This document shows, in pieces, positions 1 through 6,690 of a stretch of 38,867 nt of DNA. The position numbers and the translations under genes are program-made. Source of the DNA: Alphaproteobacteria bacterium (lineage in GTDB: Bacteria > Pseudomonadota > Alphaproteobacteria > Rhizobiales > Rhizobiaceae); assembly GCA_016861165.1 (NCBI GenBank), contig BOKV01000031.1, positions 1 through 38,867 on the forward strand. Reading direction: 5' to 3'. The notes under the pieces are model-generated. The model saw only the letters and a list, made by a program, of their open reading frames with translations, had not been told where the DNA came from and did not search any database. Positions within the stretch are counted from its first letter, which is position 1; the number at the start of each line of letters is the position of its first letter.

Positions 1-1
1 C

Positions 2-337
2 CGCCAGTACGACGAGACGGTCGACCGCCACTCGGCCTACGAGATGCTCAAGCAGGCGGCCGAGGACGCCGCCCGCCGCGAGAATGAACAGCGCGAGGCC
101 GAGCAGCGCGAGCGCGAATATGAGGAGGGGCGGCGCACCCGCACCGGCTTCCAGCTGCCCGATTTCGGCGACAGCGGCCGGCAATCCTCGCGCGCGCCAC
201 GCACAACCCGGCCGCGCGCCTCCAACCGGCAGTCGGTGACGGAGGCGGCGGTCAAGTCGCTGGCGCGCACGGTGGCGAGCCAGGTCGGCCGCGCTCTGGT
301 GCGCGGCATTCTCGGCAGCCTCAAGAAGGGGCTGTGA
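2..337 (+). CDS. HerA-like helicase (DUF853 family), C-terminal fragment
   Basis: Only the last 111 residues are in the window; the frame is open at the left edge. The visible part begins with the YDETVDRHSAYEML stretch, followed by a Glu/Arg-rich charged helix (about residues 18-45), an Arg/Ser-rich linker and the conserved tail TEAAVKSLARTVASQVGRAL (about residues 78-97). This arrangement is typical of the C-terminus of bacterial HerA-like ATPases of the DUF853 family, thought to be DNA-translocating ATPases. The Walker motifs lie outside the window, so catalysis cannot be checked. The stop is 22 bp before the convergent L,D-transpeptidase gene, with no clear terminator between them. Confidence 0.85.
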   Translation, partial: RQYDETVDRHSAYEMLKQAAEDAARRENEQREAEQREREYEEGRRTRTGFQLPDFGDSGRQSSRAPRTTRPRASNRQSVTEAAVKSLARTVASQVGRALVRGILGSLKKGL

Positions 338-358
338 CCGCCGCCGGGCTTCCCGCGT

Positions 359-1168
359 TCAGCTTATCCGGCCGGGCAGGCCGCTCGTCACCAGGATCGG
401 CGTGCCGACCGCCACGCGCTCGAACAGGTCGATCACGTCCTGGTTGATCATGCGCACGCAGCCCGACGACACCGACTTGCCGATCGAACGCCATTCCGGC
501 GAGCCGTGGATGCGATAGAGGGTGTCACGGCCGTTCTGGTGGATATAGATGGCGCGCGAACCCAGCGGATTGGTGAGCCCCGGCTCCATGCCGCCCAGCC
601 AGGCGTCGTTCTGGCGGTCGTAGGTGGTCCGGTACTTCTCCAGTTCGGGCTGGCGCTCGATCATCTCCTCGGGCGGATGCCAGCGCGGCCAGGCCTGCTT
701 GCGCCCGACCGTGCCGGAGCCGGCCCATTCGAAGCCCGCCCGTCCCAGCCCGACGCCGTAGCGCAGCGCGCTGCCGCCCGGTTCGGTCAGGTACAGCAGA
801 TGCGCCGACGTATCGACCACCAGCGTTCCGGGGCGCAGGCCGGTCGGGTCCGCGACGCGCTGGCGCAGGAAGCGCCTGTCGATCTCCCGCCAGGGAATCG
901 CCGGCAGCCGGAAGCCGCCATCATCCATCGCGGCATAGATGAGGTCGTAGTCGAAGGTGACCGGCGCTTCGCCGGATGGCCGCCAGCCGCCGAAATAGGG
1001 CTGCCGGAACCGGTCGCGCCGGTAGTCCCAGCGCCAGCGGTATTGGGCGACCTCGCGGTCGGTGGTCGTGGCACAGCCGGAGGCGACCGCCAGCGGCGCG
1101 ATCGCCAGCAGTTGCAGAAAGCGGCGACGGTTCTTCTTTCCTTCCACCTCGATATCGCTCCAGCCCAT
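359..1168 (-). CDS. L,D-transpeptidase (ErfK/YbiS/YcfS/YnhG family), predicted Tat lipoprotein
   Basis: A 269-residue cell-envelope enzyme predicted to form 3-3 peptidoglycan cross-links or attach proteins to peptidoglycan. The C-terminal half carries the YkuD signature: HGSPEWRSIGKSVSSGCVRM, with catalytic Cys at about residue 237 and the upstream His of the HG pair. The N-terminus reads KKNRRRFLQLLAIAPLAVASGC, i.e. a twin-arginine-like RRRFLQ followed by a hydrophobic core and a lipobox-type Cys, so export and lipidation are predicted. The start is uncertain. The frame extends to an ATG at 1240, but the ATG at 1168 gives a normal-length signal peptide and was preferred; neither has a strong ribosome binding site. 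It converges with the helicase gene and stands alone otherwise. Confidence 0.88.
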   Translation of the reverse strand: MGWSDIEVEGKKNRRRFLQLLAIAPLAVASGCATTTDREVAQYRWRWDYRRDRFRQPYFGGWRPSGEAPVTFDYDLIYAAMDDGGFRLPAIPWREIDRRFLRQRVADPTGLRPGTLVVDTSAHLLYLTEPGGSALRYGVGLGRAGFEWAGSGTVGRKQAWPRWHPPEEMIERQPELEKYRTTYDRQNDAWLGGMEPGLTNPLGSRAIYIHQNGRDTLYRIHGSPEWRSIGKSVSSGCVRMINQDVIDLFERVAVGTPILVTSGLPGRIS

Positions 1169-1261
1169 TTCAACGCACATCTCGGCAACGAATAAGGCGG
1201 AATTGTCTTCGCAAGGCCAATCAATCGTGAATGACGCCATTTTGATCGAGAATTGTCCGGC

Positions 1262-1915
1262 TCAGACAAGTCCGCTCAGGTCGCCGAGCGTCGCCACCGG
1301 CGCCAGGTCGCCATATTCGTCGGGCTGGCCGGAGCGGTTGATCCAGCGGCAGGCAAAGCCGAAGGCGGCGGCACCGGCGATGTCCCAGCGGTTCGACGAC
1401 TGGAACGAGACGGCCGACGGCTCGATCCCGTAGGCCTGGGTGACCAGCGCGTAGGTCTTGGGCGAGGTCTTGAACACCTTCACCGTGTCGACGGAGAAGA
1501 TGTCGTCGAGGAGGTCGGCGATGCCGGCCGAGCGCGCCGCGGCCGCCAGCATCGCCGGCGTGCCGTTCGACAGGATGGCGAGCCGCGCCCCGCGCGCCTT
1601 GAGCGCCTTCAGCACGGCCGAAACTTCGCCGAAGCAGTCGAGTGTTTGGTAGGCTTCGAGCAGCCTCGCCCGGGCCTGCCGGCTGGCGCCGGGAACGGCG
1701 GCGAGCGCAAAGTCGAGCGCCTCTTCCGTCAGCGCCCAGAAGTCGCGGTAGCGGCCCATGCCCGAGCGGGTCCACGTATATTCCAGCTGCTTGGCGCGCC
1801 ACATCTCGGAGACGCGCGCGGCCGCCGGGCCGACGAGGTCGGCGTGGCGGGCGACCGCCGAATGCACGTCGAACAGCGTGCCATAGGCGTCGAAGACATA
1901 GGCGGAATGGGTCAT
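1262..1915 (-). CDS. Haloacid dehalogenase, type II (HAD superfamily)
   Basis: A 217-residue HAD hydrolase of the L-2-haloacid dehalogenase type, which uses an Asp nucleophile to hydrolyse the C-halogen bond of short 2-haloacids. Motif I is VFDAYGTLFDV near the N-terminus (the Asp before AYGTLFD is the nucleophile). Motif II is LAILSNGTP with Ser-Asn, and the later KTYALV and VSFQSSNRWDIAGAAAFG segments match the Lys and the SSNxWD acidic motif of type II dehalogenases. The start at 1915 was chosen over 1957 because GGGAGG lies a few bases upstream and the family begins just before the FDAYGT motif. Physiological substrate is not deducible; many family members are general detoxification enzymes. 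Confidence 0.88.
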   Translation of the reverse strand: MTHSAYVFDAYGTLFDVHSAVARHADLVGPAAARVSEMWRAKQLEYTWTRSGMGRYRDFWALTEEALDFALAAVPGASRQARARLLEAYQTLDCFGEVSAVLKALKARGARLAILSNGTPAMLAAAARSAGIADLLDDIFSVDTVKVFKTSPKTYALVTQAYGIEPSAVSFQSSNRWDIAGAAAFGFACRWINRSGQPDEYGDLAPVATLGDLSGLV

Positions 1916-2083
1916 GGCATCCTCCCGGTGCTGGCCGCCGGGCCAGCGGCCGCGCAACCGGCCTGAAACTGGCCGCCGGCCCGTTGTCTCATCATGCGTA
2001 TCGGCTTAGGTTCCGTCGCGAGATTCACTGCCCCCGTGCGGGCGCCCTCGAACAACCAAGCCAACGCCACAAGGAGAATCATC

Positions 2084-2686
2084 ATGTCCTTCGTACTCCC
2101 CGCTCTGCCGTATGACTATGACGCGCTTTTGCCCTACATGTCGCGCGAGACGCTGGAATACCATCACGACAAGCATCATCAGGCCTATGTGACCAACGGC
2201 AACAACCTGCTGCAGGGCTCCGGCCTCGAGGACAAGTCGCTCGAGGACGTGGTCAGGGGGAGCTTCGGCAACAATGCCGGCCTGTTCAACAATGCCGGCC
2301 AGCACTACAACCACATTCATTTCTGGCAGTGGATGAAGAAGGGCGGCGGTGGCAAGGCGCTGCCGGGGCGCCTGCAATCGGCCATCGATTCCGATCTCGG
2401 CGGCTACGACAAGTTTCGCGCCGATTTCATCAATGCCGGCGTCACCCAGTTCGGCTCCGGCTGGTGCTGGGTCGCTGTCAGGGACGGCCGGCTGGAGATA
2501 TCGAAGACGCCGAACGGCGAAAACCCGCTCGTCCACGGCGCCGAGCCGATTCTGGGCTGCGACGTGTGGGAGCATTCCTATTACATCGATTACCGCAACG
2601 CCCGGCCGAAATATCTCGAGGCCTTCGTCGACAGCCTGATCAACTGGGACTATGTCGAGGAACGCTTCCAGGCAGCCATGGGCTGA
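2084..2686 (+). CDS. sodB: Superoxide dismutase, Fe-type (Fe/Mn family)
   Basis: A 200-residue cytosolic enzyme that dismutates superoxide to oxygen and hydrogen peroxide. Metal ligands are visible: His27 in LEYHHDKHHQAYV, His77 in QHYNHIHFW, and Asp160 and His164 in DVWEHSYYIDY. Gln73, just before YNH, occupies the place of the active-site Gln of FeSOD; MnSODs have Gly there and a Gln later, so Fe (or cambialistic) use is inferred. The start at 2084 is preceded by AAGGAG (2071-2076) at good spacing; the longer in-frame ATG at 1994 adds residues unlike the family. No export signal. It is monocistronic by context, with about 170 bp of gene-free DNA after it. Confidence 0.95.
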   Translation: MSFVLPALPYDYDALLPYMSRETLEYHHDKHHQAYVTNGNNLLQGSGLEDKSLEDVVRGSFGNNAGLFNNAGQHYNHIHFWQWMKKGGGGKALPGRLQSAIDSDLGGYDKFRADFINAGVTQFGSGWCWVAVRDGRLEISKTPNGENPLVHGAEPILGCDVWEHSYYIDYRNARPKYLEAFVDSLINWDYVEERFQAAMG

Positions 2687-2859
2687 CGGCCATCCGCGGG
2701 CGACCGGCGTCCGGGGCTGGCCCGGATTCCGGCCCCCCGGCCGCTGACGAATAGTTTACCGCGGGCGCCCTGCCGGCGCTCGAATGCGCAACGTTTCCGT
2801 GCAATAGTCCGGCCGCGACCGATCCCCCCTAGTCACAATCATCAGCCACGGAGGATTTG
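2687..2859. other. Intergenic gap between sodB and the cytochrome gene
   Basis: No ORF worth calling. The sequence contains C/G-rich runs (around 2710-2745) that can form imperfect hairpins but no stem with a T-run, so no terminator is called. No near-consensus promoter was recognised. GGAGG at 2850-2854 is the ribosome binding site for the next gene. Confidence 0.5.
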
Positions 2860-3354
2860 ATGCAGAAGACGTGTGTTCGTACTATCTTGGCCGGCATCTC
2901 CGTTGTCGGGGTCGCGCTTGCACCAACCGCCGCCCTGACGCAGGAGCCAGCGGCGGCTGTTGAAAAACGCCAGCAATTGATGAAGGAGATGAGCAGGTCG
3001 TTCGGGCCGATCATTGCGGTCCTCAAAGGCGAAAGCGACGATCTTGACGCCGCCGGCACCGCCGCGATGACCATGAGTGAATCGATGCGCGAGGCGATGA
3101 CGCTGTTCATCGAAGGGACCACGGCCGGCGAGGTCACCGGATCTCGCGCCAAGTCCGAAATCTGGTCGAACTCCGAAGAGTTTAAGGCGGCGGGCGATGA
3201 ATTGATCAATGCTTCAGCCGAGTTGGCCGAAGCAGCAAAATTCGGTGACGTCGATCAGTTCAAGGTGGCCTTTCAGCCACTGGCCGCCGCCTGCGGCGGC
3301 TGCCACGAGGGACCGTCGCGGGACGGTGGGAAGTTCCGCACCCCAGCACAATAA
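2860..3354 (+). CDS. Cytochrome c, class II (cytochrome c' / c556-like), exported
   Basis: A 164-residue monohaem cytochrome. A cleavable signal peptide is predicted (residues 1 to about 27, ending APTAALTQ), followed by a helical domain and the haem motif CGGCH at residues 145-149, close to the C-terminus as in the four-helix-bundle c'/c556 class. Candidate axial Met residues lie near residues 41-44. Family members are periplasmic electron carriers, some binding NO or CO. GGAGG (2850-2854) sits 5 bp before the ATG at 2860; an in-frame TTG lies one codon upstream. A dihaem cytochrome gene starts 69 bp downstream in the same direction, suggesting a shared electron-transfer role. Confidence 0.9.
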   Translation: MQKTCVRTILAGISVVGVALAPTAALTQEPAAAVEKRQQLMKEMSRSFGPIIAVLKGESDDLDAAGTAAMTMSESMREAMTLFIEGTTAGEVTGSRAKSEIWSNSEEFKAAGDELINASAELAEAAKFGDVDQFKVAFQPLAAACGGCHEGPSRDGGKFRTPAQ

Positions 3355-3423
3355 TTCTGGCGCAACTGGCGGGCACAAACACGCGGAATTCGTCATGGTC
3401 GTTCGGATTCCGGGTATCGATAC

Positions 3424-4332
3424 ATGAAGAAGTGGGCAGTCGCAGTCCTGTCCATGGCAGTTGCGGCTGCCCTCGCCTTTCTGTTGGCTACAGCCCCACA
3501 GCGCGTCGATCTGGATGAACGTGCGGAGCGTGGTGATCCCGACAGAGGCCAACGCCTGTTCTGGGCCGGCGGTTGTGCGTCTTGCCACGCTGCGGCAGGT
3601 GCGCGCGGCGACGAGGAACTGAAGCTCGGCGGCGGCCTGGCCCTGGTCACGCCATTCGGCACCTTCCGCGCCCCCAACATCTCGCCCGACGCCGAGACCG
3701 GCATCGGCGACTGGACCGGCACCGATTTCGCCAATGCGCTGTTGAACGGGGTGTCGCCCTCCGGCCGCCACTACTACCCGGCGTTTCCCTACACCTCCTA
3801 TGCCCGCATGAGCGTCGGCGATGTCGCCGATCTGTGGGCCTACATGAGGACGCTGCCGCCGGTCAGCCGGGTCAACGAACCGCACGACCTGCCGTTCCCC
3901 TTCAACATCAGCCGCGGCATCGGCCTTTGGAAGCTGCTGCACCTATCGCCCGCGCCCGTTGTCGCCGTCGACGAGTCGGACGCGCGGCTGGCGCTCGGCC
4001 GCTATCTGGTCGAGGGGCCGGGCCATTGCGGCGAATGCCACACGCCGCGCGATTTCTCCGGCGGCATCGACAAGGCACGCTGGCTGGGCGGCGGCCCGGC
4101 GCCGGAAGGCGAGGGGCAGGTACCCAACATAACGCCGGACCCGGCGGGCATCGGCAGTTGGAGCGAAGCCGACATCGTATTTGCGCTCGAGACGGGTTTG
4201 ACGCCCAAGTACGAGGCCTTCGGCGGCGCCATGGTGGCCGTCCAGCGCAACATGGCGCGTCTGACGCCGCAGGATCGCGAGGCGATCGCCGCCTATCTGA
4301 AGGCGGTGCCGCCCGTCGCCTCGGCGAGATAG
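3424..4332 (+). CDS. Dihaem c-type cytochrome, membrane-anchored
   Basis: A 302-residue protein with an N-terminal hydrophobic segment (about residues 4-22) and two class I cytochrome c domains. Haem 1 is CASCH at residues 51-55, with a candidate axial Met in SYARMSVGD. Haem 2 is CGECH at residues 202-206, with Met candidates in GGAMVAVQRNM. Similar dihaem proteins serve as cytochrome subunits of periplasmic dehydrogenases (alcohol, gluconate or sugar types), but no dehydrogenase gene is adjacent, so the partner is unknown. It follows the class II cytochrome gene, and the two probably form an operon. No clear ribosome binding site is seen before the ATG. Confidence 0.87.
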   Translation: MKKWAVAVLSMAVAAALAFLLATAPQRVDLDERAERGDPDRGQRLFWAGGCASCHAAAGARGDEELKLGGGLALVTPFGTFRAPNISPDAETGIGDWTGTDFANALLNGVSPSGRHYYPAFPYTSYARMSVGDVADLWAYMRTLPPVSRVNEPHDLPFPFNISRGIGLWKLLHLSPAPVVAVDESDARLALGRYLVEGPGHCGECHTPRDFSGGIDKARWLGGGPAPEGEGQVPNITPDPAGIGSWSEADIVFALETGLTPKYEAFGGAMVAVQRNMARLTPQDREAIAAYLKAVPPVASAR

Positions 4333-4397
4333 ACGTCATCCCGCCGAGCGGCAACGCGACGCGGACCAGATGATGCGGCCAATCCGGCCTTGCCCGC

Positions 4398-5903
4398 TCA
4401 CGCCTCGGCCGGCACCGGCGCGGATTGTGCGTCCGCCTGGCCATGCGGCCGCCCGCCGCCGACCGGCGGTCGGATCATGAGGGCAAGCAGCGCCACGACG
4501 GCGAATGCCGAGATGTTGAAGATGAAGGCCGCCTCCAGTGCCGCGACATAGGCGGGATGGCGCGCGCTGCCGGCCGCCATGAGCGTCGCCAGCGTCGAGA
4601 AGAATATCTGCCCGGCGATGGCGATGCCGAAGGCGGTGCCGAGATTCTGGAAGGTCTGCAGCAGGCCCGAGCCCGACCCGGCGTCGCGCGGCGGCACGTG
4701 GGCCAGGGCCGTGCGCATGATCGAGGCGATGCAGAAATTCATGCCGATGCCGGCGGCAAACAGCGGCCCGATGAACGCGAGCGGGCTGACCGCGTCGCCG
4801 ACGGCGGAGACGATGACGGCGAGGACCAGCATGCCGGCGCAGTAGCAGGCGGCGCCGATGGCGACGCGGGCGCGCGGCCAGCCGTCGCCGAACAGGCGCA
4901 GCAGCTGCGAGCCGGCCAGCACGCCGACCGCGAACGGCGCCGTCGTGAGCCCGGCGGCGAGCGGCGTGAAGTCGAAGCCCTGTTGCAGGAACAGCGTGAT
5001 CGGCAGGAAGCCGCCCATCGAGCCGGCGAAGATCAGCATCAGCATGATCGCGCCGAGCCCGAAATTGGGATCGCCGAGCAGTTCGAGCGGCATGAGCTGG
5101 CTGCGCCCGGCGCGCCCGCGCCGCCGCTCATGGACGACGAACAGCGCCGCGGCGGGAAGCGCGCCGGCCATCATGGCGAACGCCCAGGCCGGCCAGCCGA
5201 GCGAATGGCCCTCGACCAGCGGGAAGATCAGGCAGAAGACGGCAAGCGCGGCGAGCCCGATGCCGGCCCAGTCGTTGCGCACGCCGGCATGGCCGGCGAT
5301 GTCGGGCAGCACGGCGCGGCCGGCGGCGATGACGAGGATGCCGACGGGGATGTTGATGAGGAATATCCAGCGCCAGCCGAGACCGGCCAGGTCGGCACCG
5401 ATCAGCAGGCCGCCGACGAGCGGCCCGGTGATCGAGGCGAGCCCGGCGGTCAGGCCGAAATAGGAGAAGGCGCGGATGCGCTCGGCCGGGGGGAAGATGA
5501 CCTGCACGGTCGCCATCACCTGTGGCGTGATCATTGCCGCCGACAGCCCCTGCAGCACGCGCGCCACAATCAGCATGCCGATGCTGGTCGCCAGCCCGCA
5601 CATCGCCGAGAAGACGGTGAACGCGGCGATGCCGATCAGGAACATGCGCTTGCGGCCGACGCGGTCGCCCAGCCGCCCGAGCGGCAGCAGGCCGAGCGCG
5701 AAGGCCAGCACATAGGCCGCGGCGACCCACTCGATCTGGCTGCCGGTTGCCTCGAAGGCCGCCTGCAGCGGCGGCAGCGCCACGTTGACCACCGAGATGT
5801 CGATGATGTTCATGAAGCCGCCGGCGAGCAGCACGATCAGCGCCTGCCAGCGCCGCGCGTAGTGCGGCGCGCCTACGACCGGTGGCGGGGGCGACAGGTT
5901 CAC
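4398..5903 (-). CDS. MFS drug exporter, DHA2 (EmrB/QacA) family
   Basis: A 501-residue inner-membrane transporter expected to have 14 transmembrane segments, consistent with its length and many hydrophobic stretches. MFS motif A is visible as GRLGDRVGRKR after the second segment, and the early WVAAAYVLAFALGLLPLG and later VGGLLIGADLAGLGWRWIF stretches are typical of proton-driven DHA2 exporters. The substrate cannot be inferred. Its ATG overlaps the stop of the upstream TetR gene by 4 bp, so translation is probably coupled and the exporter is probably controlled by that regulator. The long antisense ORFs across this gene are shadows. Confidence 0.92.
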   Translation of the reverse strand: MNLSPPPPVVGAPHYARRWQALIVLLAGGFMNIIDISVVNVALPPLQAAFEATGSQIEWVAAAYVLAFALGLLPLGRLGDRVGRKRMFLIGIAAFTVFSAMCGLATSIGMLIVARVLQGLSAAMITPQVMATVQVIFPPAERIRAFSYFGLTAGLASITGPLVGGLLIGADLAGLGWRWIFLINIPVGILVIAAGRAVLPDIAGHAGVRNDWAGIGLAALAVFCLIFPLVEGHSLGWPAWAFAMMAGALPAAALFVVHERRRGRAGRSQLMPLELLGDPNFGLGAIMLMLIFAGSMGGFLPITLFLQQGFDFTPLAAGLTTAPFAVGVLAGSQLLRLFGDGWPRARVAIGAACYCAGMLVLAVIVSAVGDAVSPLAFIGPLFAAGIGMNFCIASIMRTALAHVPPRDAGSGSGLLQTFQNLGTAFGIAIAGQIFFSTLATLMAAGSARHPAYVAALEAAFIFNISAFAVVALLALMIRPPVGGGRPHGQADAQSAPVPAEA

Positions 5904-6514
5904 GGCTTGCCTCCGCCACTGCCGCCGGCCCGGGTCAGCGCGCGTTCGATCTGCGCCGTGACCCGGTCGAGGAAGGCGATGTCCTTGTCATGGCGGCGCG
6001 CGTTGATCATGGCGCCGATGATCATGGTCGCCGCCGCATCCGGGTCGAGGTCGGGGCGCAGGCTGCCGTCATCGCGTCCGGCCGCCAGGATGGCGGCGAT
6101 GTGGTCGCGCCAGCCGAGCTGCATCGGCCGGATGACCGCGGCCACCTTTTCGTCGCGCCGGGCCCGGTCGGCAAGCTCCGTCATCACCACATGCAGCGCC
6201 GGGTTGTTGAGCGCGATGTCGCGGAAGTCGGCGAATTCGAGGCGCAGCCTGTCGAGCGACGTCACGCCGTCGCGCCGGCGGCGCTCTTGCCGGGCAATGA
6301 ATTCATCGCGCAGCGACTGGGCGAGCAGTTCGATGAGCGCCTCCTTGCTCGGCACATGGTAGTGCAGGGTGGCGACATTGATGCCGACGCGCTCGGCGAT
6401 GTCGCGCGTCCTCAGGCCCTCGAAGCCCTTGTCGGCGATGAGCTGGCGCGCGGCGAGCGCGATCTCGCGGCGTCGCTGCGCGGTGTCGCAGCGTGTCTGC
6501 GGTTTGATTACCAT
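5900..6514 (-). CDS. TetR/AcrR family transcriptional regulator
   Basis: A 204-residue repressor-type protein. The N-terminal helix-turn-helix spans about residues 10-57 (REIALAARQLIADKGFEGLR, then RDIAERVGINVATLHYHVPS), followed by an all-helical ligand-binding domain. It is the first gene of a two-gene unit with the DHA2 exporter, an arrangement typical of a substrate-responsive local repressor. The ATG at 6514 lies only 3 bp from a perfect 16-bp palindrome (6518-6533), and no ribosome binding site is visible between them, so the transcript may have a very short leader. The inducing ligand is unknown. Confidence 0.93.
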   Translation of the reverse strand: MVIKPQTRCDTAQRRREIALAARQLIADKGFEGLRTRDIAERVGINVATLHYHVPSKEALIELLAQSLRDEFIARQERRRRDGVTSLDRLRLEFADFRDIALNNPALHVVMTELADRARRDEKVAAVIRPMQLGWRDHIAAILAAGRDDGSLRPDLDPDAAATMIIGAMINARRHDKDIAFLDRVTAQIERALTRAGGSGGGKP

Positions 6515-6517
6515 CCA

Positions 6518-6533
6518 TCAATCAATTGATTGA
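6518..6533. promoter_or_regulatory. Perfect 16-bp palindrome, candidate TetR operator
   Basis: TCAATCAATTGATTGA is an uninterrupted palindrome ending 4 bp upstream of the tetR-family start. Size, symmetry and position fit an autoregulatory operator for the TetR/exporter unit. Binding is inferred. Confidence 0.65.
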
Positions 6534-6570
6534 GAACACCGAAATGTCAATGGCGGGTGCGGCAGCGGCG

Positions 6571-6600
6571 GGAAGCGTCAGGAAGCGTCAGGAAGCGTCC
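6571..6600. repeat. Three tandem copies of a 10-bp repeat
   Basis: GGAAGCGTCA, GGAAGCGTCA and GGAAGCGTCC follow each other head to tail, about 40 bp upstream of the TetR palindrome. Whether this is a regulatory array or a slippage product cannot be told. Confidence 0.85.
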
Positions 6601-6636
6601 GGATGGTGTACCGTCCGCGCTGCCGCGCATTTTGCC

Positions 6637-6672
6637 GCTCCCCCTGTGGGGGGTTGGGGAGGGGTGGGCCGC
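6637..6672 (-). repeat. C/G-rich dispersed-type repeat downstream of oligopeptidase B
   Basis: On the minus strand the segment reads CCCACCCCTCCCCAACCCC then CCACAGGGGGAGCGG. Read through in one frame it would encode PLPNPPQGE, the usual signature of abundant intergenic repeats in high-GC proteobacteria. A CCCCC/GGGGG pair with a 3-nt loop could form a small hairpin. A related sequence encodes the C-terminus of the g10 protein at 34968-35007. Confidence 0.55.
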
Positions 6673-6690
6673 GGTGGACGCTGAGGTGCT

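Noticed and set aside
506..1195. Plus-strand ORF opposite the L,D-transpeptidase gene
   Set aside because: Antisense shadow without domain features, while the minus-strand gene has an intact catalytic motif and signal sequence.
4425..6362. Plus-strand ORF of over 600 codons opposite the exporter and TetR genes
   Set aside because: Arg/Glu/Gly-rich shadow of the MFS and TetR genes with no domain.
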